Below, in pieces: positions 36,615-48,940 of a stretch of DNA of 64,000 nucleotides. The translations under genes were made by a program, and so were the position numbers. The number at the start of each line of letters is the position of its first letter. Position 1 is the stretch's first letter. Origin of the DNA: Clarireedia homoeocarpa (lineage: Eukaryota > Ascomycota > Leotiomycetes > Helotiales > Rutstroemiaceae); the NCBI GenBank assembly GCA_001465935.1, contig LNKV01000010.1:434001-498000 (forward strand). Direction: 5' to 3'. The notes beneath the pieces were generated by a model. It had not been told where the DNA came from, searched no databases, and saw only the letters and a program-made list of their open reading frames with translations.

Positions 36615-38943
36615 TCACGACGAGTGCAGCGTACTCTTCTCACTTTCATTAACTCCATCTTTCGGTCTATCCCAAGTCCTGATATGACCTGTTCGACGAT
36701 AGTCGTTAGTAGTGTTCTTTCCTCTCCTCTTCTTGATTCCTTCCCATCTCGTTCACTTTTAGACAAGACAAGAAAAAGCTCGTTCACACATACCTGTTTT
36801 ACAACTCGTAATAATAGCATCCTCCGTAAACTCCAACCAACACAATGGATCCTCACTAACTATTTTCGAATCGTGTGCCTTCGCTTCCGGCTCTTCGTGA
36901 GCCATAGGAGGGGTAGGTGGGTACACCAAGACAGGAGGTAGCATCGGGATATTAGCTCGTGGTTCAACTGGGTGTTCTATTGACTTGGTGTGGTCTTGTT
37001 GCTGCGAAGTATTGGAGAGGTTGGAGTTAGAGCGGAGTCGGGTTGTTGCTGTTCCTTGTGTTTCGACTCTTTGGAGAGAGCCAGGGAAGCGGGAGGATAT
37101 GCTGCCTCGTTGGCGGACTGAACCCTGCGATTCGTAGTTGCGTCGGTTATTGGATTTTGGAGATGTTGAATTTTGGAATACTTACGGCTTTTGGACGGTG
37201 CAGCATCCCTACGCTGAAATCCCATAATAGAAGTTTCGCATCTTCTCCTACGCTACCAAAACGGTAGTTACGATCATCACAACGCCAGGGATCGAAGCAT
37301 ACGGCTGTCACCCACGACTGATGCCCTTGACAGCGAGCGACGATGACAGATTCGGCGACCGACCAAATAGAAACTAAGTCATCTTGGCCTCCTGTAAGTA
37401 CATATTTACCATCTGGTGACCAGCAAACGCATGTGAAGCCACCATAGTAGCTCGAGTAAAGGTCAAGCAATCTAGCTCGGTCAGAGGTTGTAAGCTTTAA
37501 GGGTCTTCAAGAGAACTTACTGTTCTTTCAGATAATCAATGATTCGTAATGTTCCATCTTCAGAAACCACTGCTAGATGCCTGTTATCAGGTGAGAATGC
37601 AAAGGCATTGATTCTCTGATTTGACAATTTCCAGAACGAAACAGGATTGAATTTCTGATTTTTCGAATGCACCGACTTATCGATGTGAAGTTTGGCGGTA
37701 GGGGCAACATTCCCGTCATTTTGGATAGCACCATTAGTATCAACACCATTCTCTTCTGGTAAAAATGCTGCATCATCCTTTTCCTTGTCGTATACTACAA
37801 GAGAGCCATCCATGTGTGCTGCAAGGAAAAGGTTTTCTGAACCAGGAATCCACCGGATTTCTGATACTGGCGTGGAATTTATTATGCCCTGACAAGGTCA
37901 GTTCCCTGATACATATATTTTTGAAAATAACCTACATTCTTGTTCAGTCGTGTGTACTTTTGTGACATGGGCTCGAGCCAGATGATCTCTCCGGTAGAAA
38001 AGCCCATTATGAGATCAACGTGGTTGGGTGCCTTGGTGGCAGGGTTGATATCATGGCACAGACAGTGCCCTTTCGTAAATAAAATCTTCATTAGGTGATC
38101 TTGCTGTTTGGACGTTAAATTCTGATTTTCTCAAACTTACAGTCCAGCTCACCTTGTTGGGCGACGATAAATCCAACCATTGAAATGCCCGATTAATGTT
38201 TGCAAACGCAAAATAACCATCGCTAGGGCGTTCTTGTAGTCTTTTAGCCAAATTCTCATGGACGATACATCGCGAGATAAACGAGGAATTGCTTTTCACA
38301 AGTCCATTTTTTGGTTTTCGACGTTTCCCAGCATCCTTGCTTGATACTGAGAGCATTGAATTTCCTTCCCCAAATGCCGGAGCCGATCCTATCGATACAG
38401 TAGCTCTCGCACTACCATTGACTGAAGTTCCTCCACCATCACTGCTACCGGGGACTAGGTCTGTGGAATTGCGATTCTCGTACGGGTGTTCCTGAATACT
38501 CGAATGCGCAAGCGCGGACTGTGAGCTACTTCTATTCGTATCAACTCTGTATAGATTGGGAGCCGAGGACTTTGAGCTGAAAGATAGTAGGGAAAGTTTG
38601 GTTCCAGCAGTCGCAGGTTGAGGTGTCGTCGCCAATGGGTTAGGATTTAACACAGGAACGTCGGAAGGATGATGTGGAGGCGTCGCAAGCCATAAATCGT
38701 CTCGCAATGTATATGTTCCTAACGATGGGTTTTAGCATGAAGCTCCCAAGGCTCATTCGATCAAATCCCACCTTCGCCGACAAGTAGTTGGGTCAGCGAT
38801 CCCTCTGGATGCTTAAGGATGTTGTTGGTCTCGATCATCGGTACAGCCATACCACTTTGAACGGCGAGATTGTAGGCTGCCTGCGAAGGGTATCGCGGGG
38901 GTGGTGGTAACACGCTGTGAGGAACGACGCCCATCAGCATCAT
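36615..38943 (-). CDS. creC: Catabolite repression WD40 protein CreC
   Basis: In Aspergillus CreC binds and stabilises the deubiquitinase CreB and takes part in carbon catabolite repression; animal relatives are WDR20. Seven exons (38772-38943, 38153-38718, 37936-38085, 37521-37888, 37186-37471, 36794-37124, 36615-36688) give 648 residues. Family hallmarks are VLPPPPRYPSQAAYN at the start, GMAVPMIETNNI, LLVGEGTYTLRDDLWLATPP across the first intron, FANINRAFQWLDLSS, five or more WD40 blades (CVCWSPDGKYVLTGGQDDLV), then VRQRGSISSRFP and ending near SCKTGHIRTWDRPKDG. A proline/serine-rich stretch after residue 70 is likely disordered. The second exon has a competing donor 12 nt downstream. The gene is divergent from GEM1. 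Confidence 0.93.
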
Positions 38944-39834
38944 GCGCAAGAGCTCATCTGATTGACCTTGGATAAATAGGATACACGACTGCTACTCACA
39001 ACATGACGGCTATTAGCTGTCTGCGTCGCGCAGACCCGGATCCAAGTTATTCCACGCCTTTCGTATATATGTTCCGAGCCTGTACAGAGTAAAGAGGAGC
39101 TGGCCCTATCCTGAACTCAATTCCTCGAGAGCATTAACGGTCGATCAAGCTATTATTGGCTTCTGCAGGTACAAGTGTGGGGTAGTAGGCCTATGATATG
39201 GCTTTGTAGGAGCTCTCGTCGGGAGTATAGGTAGTGATATTTATTCAGTGGATGAATGTCCAAGATATCGATAGAGAACACAATATATACAGAAACAGAT
39301 TTCAAACGCAATTGAGTCCCGTTGTTTTGTGAAAGAGTTGGCGTATGTACAAGCGCAGAAGGGCCAAGTTGAAACAGCGACGACGACTTGTTTCTCTTTC
39401 TTCCTCTCTTCCTAGCACCCAGCAACAAACTGTCAGGGATACTCCAGCGCGCTGGGGCATATCGAGGCTTACGATGGCACTAATGACGCTAATGTACCAC
39501 CAAACGTGGAGAAAGGCCCATCACCCCATCACCTAAATCTCTTTTGGCCAAGATTATCTGGTGACAGCCAACATTCGAATCGGCTTCCTGTTTTCAAAAA
39601 GCCGCAACAAGCATCATTTCCATACTCTCAAAGTACGACCGCGTCTCTTGGAGCTCTAGGGCGTTTCTTAAGCGCGTGTATCAAAGTGTCATATTGTTTC
39701 CGCAAGGTCGAGAGTAGACTCCAAACCTTCTCCCGAACCTGGTTAAGCCCTAGTTCTAGAACTATTAGTCGAAACTTTATCCTCTCGCAGGGATGAAAGT
39801 TCAGTAGCCTCGTCCGTCATACAAGGCTACAAAC
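38944..39834. promoter_or_regulatory. Divergent promoter of creC and GEM1
   Basis: An 891-bp gap between outward-facing starts. Open frames here are short and without motifs. No site stands out enough to name. Confidence 0.55.
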
Positions 39835-41832
39835 ATGGCTGCAGGTCAGTTCACATAACATCTCCTTCGTTCGCAGGTTTTCTCCAGCTTCACAACCTCT
39901 CTTTCGTTTGCAAGCTTCTTCCCTTCCAGGTTGGTGCTGATGATGTATGTGTCAGTACGGATATGTGTCTGCGGAGATGAGGGGGCGGGGAAGTCCAGTC
40001 TCATCACTTCGCTAGTCAAAGATGTCTTCGTAACGAACAAGATCCAACCCGTCCTTCCACAAATTACAATACCGCCAAGTATTGGCACACCAGAGAATGT
40101 CACAACCACGATCGTCGATACATCTGCATTGCCACAAGAGCGTAACAATTTACGGAAGGAAATTCGGAAATCGAACGTTATCCTTTTAGTATATTCCGAT
40201 CACTACAGCTATGAACGGGTTGCTCTCTTCTGGATGCCCTACTTCCGCTCCCTAGGAGTCAATGTACCGGTGGTGCTATGTGCCAACAAGTCGGACCTTA
40301 CTACGAACGGGAATACGGCTCAGGTTGTGGAGGATGAAATGTTACCGGTTATGGCAGAGTTCAAGGAGATCGACTCATGCATACGGACGAGTGCTAGGGA
40401 ACACCATAATGTTAATGAAGTCTTCTTTCTATGTCAAAAGGCTGTCACACACCCGATTGCGCCTCTTTTCGATTCTAAGGAAGGAAACCTGAAGCCTGCA
40501 TGTGTTGCGGCGTTGAACAGGATATTCTATCTGAATGACAAGGATCAGGATGGATACCTGAACGATCGAGAGATGCAAGACTTCCAAACAAAGTGCTTTG
40601 AAAAGCCACTGGCTCCAAATGATTTGGAAAATATCAAGCTCTCAATAAGTAGAGCCTCACCAAGTTCCAATATGGAGAAAGGTATTGATAGGAAAGGATT
40701 CATACATCTCAATAAAATGTTTGCAGAGAAGGGCAGACATGAGACAATCTGGATCATCCTCCGCAAATACCACTACACAGATAGCTTGAGCTTGAAGGAT
40801 AGTTTCCTCCACCCTAGCCTTGAAATCCCCGAGCATGCTTCTGCGGAGCTCAGTCCTGCGGGGTATCGTTTCTTTGTGGATCTGTTCCTCTTGTTCGACA
40901 AAGATAATGACGGAGGCTTAAACGACAACGAACTAGAAGCTCTTTTTGCACCCACTCCCGGACTTCCTCAGTACTGGCTTGAGTCATCTTTTCCTCTATC
41001 CACTGTTCGTAATGAAGCAGGACATATAACACTTCAAGGTTGGCTTGCACAATGGAGTATGACTACATTCATTAGTCCCACAACCACACTCTCTTACCTT
41101 GCCTACTTGGGATTTGAACCTACCCCTGGTCCTCGCTCATCAACTACGTCCGCCCTCAAAGTGACCAAACCACGGAAGAGGCGACGTCGTCTGGCGAGAG
41201 TTGAGCGCAATGTCATCCTTTGCTATGTGCTTGGCGCCTCGAACTCTGGCAAATCATCTGTCCTCGATGCTTTCCTTAATCGACCTTTCGATTCTCTTTA
41301 CCGACCTACGATAAAACCTCGCACTGCCGTGAACAGCGTTGAGCTTCCTGGTGGCAAACAATGCTATCTTATTCTCGAGGAGCTTGGCGAACTCGAGCCT
41401 GCCATCTTAGAAAATCGCGCCAAGCTCGACGCATGTGATCTTCTCTGCTACACATACGACTCCTCTGATCCTGATTCCTTTTCACACATCGTTCAATTAC
41501 GTCAAAAGTACCCATATCTGGAAGAATTGCCAGCAATCTGTACGGCATTAAAGGCCGACTTGGACAAGACGACACAGAGATCAGAGATGCAACCGGACGA
41601 GTATGCATTAAGTGTGAATATGAACGCCCCGTTGCATGTAAGTGTTACGTGGCAAAGTATCAGCGAGCTATTTGTTACACTGGCAGAAGCAGCAACGAAT
41701 CCTATGGTGGCATCTCCTAAGAGTGAAGAGGAACCACCGGATAGGACAGCTGTATACATGGCAGTAGGAGCCACTGTCTGTGCACTCCTGGCGGCGGCCA
41801 TGATATGGAAAAGAACAGGAAATATGGGTTAG
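39835..41832 (+). CDS. GEM1: Mitochondrial Rho GTPase GEM1 (Miro)
   Basis: Gem1/Miro is a tail-anchored outer-membrane GTPase controlling mitochondrial shape, inheritance and ER contact sites. A 10-nt first exon (39835-39844) joins exon 2 (39956-41832) in phase 1, producing MAAVRICVCGDEGAGKSS; total 628 residues, the normal length. The first GTPase domain (P-loop GDEGAGKSS, CANKSDL) spans about 4-170. Two EF-hands carry DKDQDGYLNDRE (about 198) and DKDNDGGLNDNE (about 318). A second GTPase-like domain starts with GASNSGKSS at about 430. A hydrophobic tail anchor at about 602-620 is followed by KRTGNMG. The upstream in-frame Met codons inside the intron would replace the conserved N-terminus and are rejected. 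Confidence 0.96.
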
Positions 41833-42815
41833 ATTTAGAGCCATCAAGGACATGGGAGAGGTAAACTACGTGACAGCTTATCACGATGGCATGATGCGTT
41901 TGACGACTTTATAGGGTACGAGATTTAGAGAGTTTTACCGAATGATACCCCTCTACACCCTACGGCCCCATAGCGTTTTCAGAGGTAATTTAAAGTGACA
42001 TGTCACAAGCAGTGCGCATGAAGATGTGACTAGTATGATTGCCACTGCGAAATAAATCTCGTCTTACTTGAGGTGGTGACTTGGTGCTGAGTTCATAGCT
42101 CACACTCACGTATCCATCGTGGTGGACACACACACACACAGCCCTCTCTTCTGGATGATATATGTTAAGTAGCAACCTTTAACACCGTTTCCTGTATCCA
42201 AAAACCGTAGATATTCACTCAAGTCAACTCTGACTAATATCTGGCCGGACACTACGAGTAATTCCATTCCGCATTGGAGAGTATGAAATCGTAGAGACCA
42301 TGCTCAGCCAACCTACTCCCTGTCTCAGTTTTGGGCAAATGTCCTGCGAGAAACTAGCACCACGTACGAAGCGCACCCACAGGACACAAACTGTCGTACA
42401 AAGATTGGTCGTCCGAAGTACCAAAGAAGCTGAACATTAGAAGTTTCATAATTGATGTAACGGCAGAGTGATTTTGGCTGGGGTGAGTGAGTGAAGAGCA
42501 GCAGCCGAACAAATCAGGTTTTGCAGGGGTTCTAACTAGGGGTTCCTTTTTCCTTAGGTTTCCAACATAGTTAGAGCAGCCGCGCGAAACTTGCTTGCAC
42601 TCTAACCTTACTGTATCTACACAGTACCTTCCTCAAGATATTCACATCACCGGCACCTCAAATATTCACCTCCTTCTTTCTATTCCTTGGCCATACCATC
42701 TAATTAATTCTTGAAGATCGCCCCTACCTTCCTTCAGCTCGAAGCGCACAGAAACGTTCCTTCTTGAGGCTTTCCTTATCTAAATCTCAACGCGATCAAC
42801 GCCTCTTAGTGAATT
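41833..42815. other. Intergenic region GEM1/DUF2433 gene
   Basis: A 983-bp gap between two plus-strand genes. It includes a short CA dinucleotide run around 42127-42140 and, closer to 42816, a pyrimidine-rich stretch typical of a fungal promoter and leader. No gene seen. Confidence 0.5.
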
Positions 42816-45275
42816 ATGGCCAATACTGTAAGTCAAATCACAAATTTACGATAACTTCTTCAGATCCCCTAAATCCTTTTTCTCTCTTTACTTCTTTCCT
42901 CGCCAGCTAGCAAGGATATCTTCAGTCATGGTGCTCTACTCTGCTCCGGGAAAACATCTCAGCACCAAGGCTGCCTTTCAAAAATTTCCACTGCAGCAAA
43001 AGCTAACAGACACAATGTTTCAGCAACGACCACCACAACAACTCGGCTATAATCAACCTTACATGCCAAATGGTGCCGTTGGGGGGCATACTGGAATTCC
43101 ACCTGGAGCCACTCCATTATTACCAAATAATGGCCGAATCATTCAAACTGGGGGTATTAGAGTTTTGTGCATTGCGGACGTACGAGGTGAGCTTGCATGA
43201 AGTATTAGTTCACATGCAGCTATACTGACAGTCGAAGGAAACCTAAGGTCACTGAATGAACTGGCAAAGCAAGCACGCGCGGACCATATCATTCATACGG
43301 GAGATTTCGGTTTTTATGATGACACCTCTCTAGATCGCATTGCTGAAAAGTGAAGTTTACAGCTAGCTCAGTGACCTGGCCACATGATTGACTTTTTCCT
43401 TCTAGGACACTCAAACACGTAGCTCAATATTCTCCCTTGATCTCCGAACCCACGAAGAAGGCAATCGCAACACCAGGCGGACCAGTAAAGGCCCGATTCA
43501 GTCCTGTCGATTTACCACTTTCCGAACTACCTCAGTTTTTGAATGGCAGCCTTAAGCTTGACGTGCCTGTTTACACGGTTTGGGGTGCATGCGAGGATGT
43601 GCGAGTTCTCGAGAAGTTCAGGTCCGGTGAATACAAAGTTGAAAAGCTCCACATCATTGATGAAGCTCGATCAATGCTACTGGAGATTGGTGGCGTGAAG
43701 TTAAGACTTTTGGGACTCGGTGGCGCTGTGGTCATGCACAAACTTTTCGATAATGGCGAGGGTCGGACTACCATTGCTGGTGGACAAGGAACTATGTGGA
43801 CGACACTTCTGCAGATGGGTGAGCTTGTAGATACAGCTAATCGTGTATACGACCCCACCGAGACCCGTGTTTTCATTACCCATGCATCCCCAGCTCGCGA
43901 AGGTATTTTGAATCAATTATCCGTCACACTCAAGGCCGATTTCTCGATATCCGCCGGTTTACATTTCAGATACGGAAGTTCCTACAACGAATTCAGCGTC
44001 AATCCGACGTTAGACCACTACAGGGGCAAGCTTGCCGCATCCAAAGCATCTTTCAATGACGTATGGGAGACTGTCAAAAGCGAAGTTCAGCCGGCCATTG
44101 CACATAATGAGGCTCAACAAAACCTCCTTAACAATGCTCTTGGCATAGTGGAGAAGATGCCGAGTACAGCACATGGGGGTAATCCCTTCGGTGGCCCAGT
44201 CGGTGGCTCTGCTGCTGCCACTTTGGGTCAAGTGGACGAGAGTGCTTTCAAGAACATGTGGAACTTCAATCTGGCTGATGCTGCCTTCGGATGGTTAGTA
44301 TTAGAAGTTCAAGATGGCCGCATTGGTACCGAGATGCGTGCACAAGGATTCAACTTCGCACACCGAGGCGCGAAACAACATCCGACTCAGATGAACCAAC
44401 AGCAAGGTCAAGCTCAAGCACCAGCTACTGGGTCTGGAACCCCTGGGTCCAGTCAGAATTTGGTAGCCTCTGCGCCGCCAATCGGCCCAGCGCAACATTC
44501 ACCTGCTGCACAACCCCCTGTGCAACCATTCAATCAGCGTGGACCCAACCAGCAACAACAACAACCCCGAGCCCCAGGTGGTCCTGAGCGTACGACAGAG
44601 TCGCCCAGTCCTTATCAACCAAAACCCGCCACACCTCAGCCATCTCAGGATAATGTAGTAAATCTGCCCTCCACGAAGGAAAACGAGAAGACACCAGCTG
44701 CTACGAACGGGGCGTCATCAAATGGACCTGACAGCTCATCACCAGCATCAAAGGCACCAACTGACTCGATCATTGGACTTTTCGTTATGAACGTCACATC
44801 GGAAGACGCGGTGCGAGATTTGTTCAACGATGAGGACAAGGCGAAAATAGTGAGAATTGACAAGTGGGGCCAGTCGAATAAGGTCGCCGTCTTCAAGACT
44901 ATTGAAGAAAGAGATGCGGTTCTAAGTCGCTTACCCGAAGATGTTAAGTCACGCTCAAACGAAGATCGCAGTAGACCACTTGTTAAAATATTCCAACAAA
45001 GAGAAAACAAGACATACAACACGAACCGCGGAGGTGCCGGCAGCTGGGGAAGCGGCCGAGGTAGCAATAGCAGCGCTCCTCGAGGTGGGTATGCCAGTGG
45101 AGGAGCCAGTGACAGTGAAGGCGGCCGTGGTGGGCGAGGCAGAGGTGGGTCCAGAGGAGGACGAGGCAACGATCGTGGTGGCAGGGGCGGACGTGGTGGA
45201 CGAGGTGGCTTCAAGAGTGAAGGTGGTGCATCTCCAGCGCCCGCTTCAGCTACTCCAGCTGGAGGTGACTCTTGA
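42816..45275 (+). CDS. Fungal DUF2433 protein with C-terminal RGG repeats
   Basis: Exons 42816-42827, 43024-43186, 43238-43349 and 43406-45275 give about 718 residues starting MANTQRPPQQLGYNQP. An alternative acceptor at 42906 keeps frame and adds 39 residues of poorer appearance. The N-terminal half resembles a calcineurin-like metallophosphoesterase fold (VLCIADVRGNLRSLNELA, HIIHTGDFGFYDD, VFITHASPAREG), matching the fungal DUF2433 family. A Gln/Pro-rich linker follows (near residue 360-450), then an RRM-like segment (IIGLFVMNVTSEDAVRDLFN ... KVAVFKTIEERDAVLSRL) and a dense RGG/RG tail. RNA binding is inferred from the tail and RRM-like part. Whether the phosphoesterase is active cannot be judged; several metal-ligand positions differ from canonical GDxHG/GNHE. 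Confidence 0.85.
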
Positions 45276-45785
45276 AGGTGACTCTTGATCTGCATTAATG
45301 CCCGACATTATACCGACGATTTCTTTTGCTTGCTCCCAAAAAGTCATTTCTCTCGTACATCTTCTTAATGGTCACATTTCGTGGACAGGAGATATGTCAA
45401 AGGCCTCTATTAGTATTTCGGCTTTTGCCCCCAAAAAATAACTTAGGTATCCCGCTATCTGGTTGCGGGATTGAGTAGAGTTCTACTGCTTACGCTTCAC
45501 CAAATTCATGTGCAGGCGATGATAGCTACTATTTTCTTCATTCTCTGTACTTTTGATAGCCATCGATCGAACTTGCACCATCGGTCACTATGAACGAATA
45601 TCGTTGCACATGTATTCTAGTTTTCTAGTCAGAAAAACAAAGAATGCTGGCTGGTGGTTGTCAAAGCAGCATAGAAAAATACCTTAAGGTCGTTATTGTA
45701 AGACTTCTCTCTTCATGTGACCTCGCAATCATCTTTATGGTTCTAGGTGAGGTATGATGTTACAAGTATGATACATATTTATCAA
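45276..45785. other. Convergent intergenic region DUF2433 gene/COQ5
   Basis: A 510-bp gap between facing stop codons, A/T-rich, presumably both 3' untranslated regions. No gene visible. Confidence 0.6.
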
Positions 45786-46906
45786 CTACGATTCGAGAGG
45801 CTTGATGCCTTTATGAATCGCCGCAATCCCTCCGGTCAAATCTTCCCAACCTTGCCCTGGTATCACGAACCCTACCTCCTTGATCATATCCCTCCACTCC
45901 TCTTGTCTCGGAAACTTCTCAATACTCTCCACCAAATACTGATAACTATCCCGATCCCCCGCAACCAGCTGTCCGATCAGCGGTATAGCCCCAAAACTCC
46001 ACCTCTTATACACTGCATTAAACAACGGATTCCGCACCCCGCTAAACTCTAAACAAGCAAACAATCCCCCGGGTTTCAAGACCCGATACGCTTCCCGCAG
46101 CGCGACGTCTTTATTGGTAAAGTTGCGGATGCCGAAGGCGACCGTGTATAGGTCGATACTGTTGGAGGGGATGGTGTCGAGTGATTCTGCGTTTGCGAGG
46201 AGGAAGGAGAGGCGGGGGGAGTGCGCGTAGGGAGTGGAGAGGGAGCGTTTCCGGCCTTCGGCGAGCATGGAGGGGTTTATGTCGGATATGGTTATGCTGG
46301 AGGAGGGGGAGTGGTTTATGTTGGTTGCGTGGTCGAGGAGTCGGAATGCGATATCCCCGGTGCCACCGGCTATGTCGAGCATTTTCCAGCCGGGCGCGGG
46401 AGGGGAGGTACTGGTGGTGGAGGAGGGAGGGGTGAAACCGGGGTTGATGGAGCGCACGAAGTGATCTCTTGAGTATGGTGTTAGATTTTGCGTATGTATG
46501 CTGTTTATGCAAGCTTATGGTCACACGGAAAATAAAAGAAATACTTACTTCCATAACCTATGTATCCCAAGTGACATGAAATCATTCATCGCATCATACG
46601 ACGCAGCTACATTACTGAAAACTCCAGCAACTTTTACATAGACCAATCAGCGAACTTTCTCGACAAGTAGCTTCAATTGCCGGATGAAATCATACCTCGA
46701 GCCTCCTTTTCCGCCTCTGGCACCGTCTCGAATCCAAAATGTGTCGTTCTTTCATGATTGGTAACTTGCGACTGCGATTCGGATTGTGATGGTGATTCGC
46801 CTGCTCGGGTTTGGACGGTTTGTGTAAACGATCGCTGGGAAATGGGGATTGCGAATTGCGATTTTAAACATCGAGTCGAAGGTCGGAGGAATGTTCGACA
46901 TGCCAT
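45786..46906 (-). CDS. COQ5: 2-methoxy-6-polyprenyl-1,4-benzoquinol methylase, mitochondrial
   Basis: COQ5 performs the C-methylation step of ubiquinone synthesis in the matrix, within the CoQ synthome. Exons 46696-46906, 46549-46630 and 45786-46467 (phases 1 and 2) give 324 residues. The first about 30 residues (MACRTFLRPSTRCLKSQF...) are basic and without acids, a presequence. The UbiE/COQ5 signature runs across the junctions: FGFETVPEAEKEARG, VAGVFSNVAASYDAMNDFMS, LGIHRLWKDHF. SAM-binding motif I is MLDIAGGTGDIAFRLL, and the second signature appears as YRVLKPGGLFACLEFS. It shares a promoter gap with the branched-chain dehydrogenase gene. Confidence 0.95.
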
Positions 46907-47465
46907 TATGAGGATTTGAGAAGGAGAGGGAGAGGAGGTGGTGGAGCTCCTGGTGGATAACGATGTTTTGATATCATGATAATTCTTTAGTTGATTTTCT
47001 CAACTTGCTTATGTAAGCCTACATATGGACAGCACCCCCGCTATTTTCGATACCAGATCGCAACCGAATTTCGGGGTGTTCAATTGCCTCATCATTTTAC
47101 CAACCCACGTGGGTTCTCCAACTACAATCATATTCCAAATCCAGCTTTGTCCCCAAAATTCCACGTTACTCACCTGGCTAGACAGCCTCGTCAGCCCTCA
47201 TCCCTTGATCCTTGCAACGTTCAGCCGAGCACTATCTCGGCTATCCACGGCCCCAGATTCCAGCCTCGAGTCTCAAATTTGAAGCACGGGTCTCCCGCAA
47301 CTCCACCGATTCATGGATAACCTCGCACTTCACCTTCTTACTTCTCTCCACTTATCCTTTTCTTCTCATATTTATTCGAATACTGAAATGTGGATTGCCA
47401 GACAACCTCCTTGATTCTGTCCTTTTACCAACATGCAATTTTGAAATACGTAACTAAAGACAATC
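46907..47465. promoter_or_regulatory. Divergent promoter of COQ5 and BCKDH E1-alpha
   Basis: A 559-bp gap between two outward-facing genes, both for mitochondrial matrix enzymes. The most striking site is a 14-bp palindrome with a CACGTG core at 47102-47115, listed separately. No coding sequence. Confidence 0.65.
47102..47115. promoter_or_regulatory. Palindromic E-box AACCCACGTGGGTT
   Basis: A perfect 14-bp palindrome centred on CACGTG, about 195 bp upstream of the COQ5 start and 350 bp upstream of the dehydrogenase start. CACGTG is the core site of bHLH regulators (Pho4/NUC-1, Cbf1, SREBP-like). Which factor, if any, binds is unknown. Confidence 0.5.
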
Positions 47466-48940
47466 ATGAATACACAACGAAGTGGCAGTCGGCTCTTTCG
47501 AGATGTGAGGTCGAGTATGTTGGTTTTACGGAGTAGAGGATGTGTGAGATGGATGGGAAGAGGGTATTCTTCTCTGTCCCAGAAACCCGGCGCAGCAGGG
47601 TAAGTTCTATATATTACTACCCTCGGAATTGACGGGGACATGAAAGCTAATCGACAAAAGTGTTCGATTTCCCGGCGCAGTAAATAGTAAATTCACCTCC
47701 GCACTCACATTCGAGCACCCCTCCACCTACACTGCGATCCCCACTTACCGAGCCATGTCTCCCGAGGGCGACCTAATTGACCCCGAATTCACACCCGCAT
47801 CCGACGACCTGGCACTCGAAATGTACGTCAACATGGTGAAAGTGTCCATTATGGATGTAATCATGTTCGACGCCCAGCGCCAGGGCCGTTTGAGTTTCTA
47901 CATGCCTAGTCAAGGCGAAGAAGGAACATGCGTCGGCTCTGCGTCGGCATTAGAAAAAGACGACGTAGTGTTCTCGCAGTATAGAGAGGCAGGCGTGTTT
48001 ATGCAGCGGGGTTTCACGTGGGAGGATTTTATGAGTCAATTGTTTGCTAATCGAAAGGATAACGGGAAAGGAAGGAATATGCCTGTGCACTATGGGAGTC
48101 GGGAATTAAATATTGTATATCTCACCACCCTCACTCCGCATTTCATAGCATGCTGATCACCCATACCAGCACACCATATCATCACCCCTCGCAACCCAAA
48201 TCCCACAAGCCTCCGGCGCAGCATACGCCCTCAAGATACAGCGTCTCGCTAACCCGAATATACCTCCCCGCGTAGTCGCCTGTTACTTCGGCGAAGGCGC
48301 CGCAAGCGAAGGTGACTTCCACGCCGCGCTCAACATCGCCGCCACCCGCTCCTGCCCCGTAATATTCATCTGCCGCAATAATGGCTACGCCATCAGTACG
48401 CCCACCCTCGAGCAATACCGCGGCGACGGCATCGCCAGCCGTGGCATCGGCTACGGCATCGACACTATCCGCGTCGACGGAAACGATATCTGGGCCGTGC
48501 GAGCCGTGACTCAAAAAGCGCGTGAACTAGCACTGAAAGATGGCGGCCGCCCAGTCCTCATTGAAGCCATGTCATACCGCATCTCCCATCACAGCACGAG
48601 CGATGACTCGTTTGCGTATCGGGCGCGCGTGGAGGTCGAGGACTGGAAGAGAAGGGATAATCCGATCGTGCGGCTGAGGAAGTATCTTGAGAAGAGGAAT
48701 GTGTGGGATGAGGAGAAGGAGAAGGAGCTGAGGATTAGGACGAGGAAGGACGTGTTAGGGGCGTTTGCGCAGGCGGAGAAGGAGAAGAAGAGTAGTTTGA
48801 AGTCGATGTTTGAGGATGTGTATGAGGAGATGACGCCGGAGTTGATGGAGCACATGAGCGAGTTGAGAGAGGTGATTGAAAAGTATCCAGCAGAGTATGA
48901 CGTTGGGGAGTTTGAGGGGGGTGTGGGTAGTTTGAGGTAG
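47466..48940 (+). CDS. BCKDHA: Branched-chain 2-oxo acid dehydrogenase E1 component, alpha subunit
   Basis: This is the thiamine-diphosphate E1-alpha subunit that decarboxylates the keto acids of Leu, Ile and Val in the mitochondrial matrix. Exons 47466-47599, 47661-48114 and 48170-48940 (phases 2 and 0) give 452 residues. The N-terminus is Arg/Ser-rich (MNTQRSGSRLFRDVRSS), a presequence. Family motifs are FYMPSQGEEGTCVGSA, FSQYREAGVFMQRG, the ThDP site GEGAASEGDFH...CRNN from about residue 237, and the regulated loop YRISHHSTSDDSFAYR near 333 that carries the phosphorylated serines in animals. Its end is Glu/Lys-rich. The relative pyruvate dehydrogenase E1-alpha lacks the MPSQGEEG form, so the branched-chain assignment is firm. 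Confidence 0.95.

Noticed and set aside
46643..46650. CCAATCAG, a near-perfect HAP/CBC site
   Set aside because: It lies inside COQ5 intron 1, and its complement (CTGATTGG) forms the likely branch-site region of that intron, so splicing explains it.
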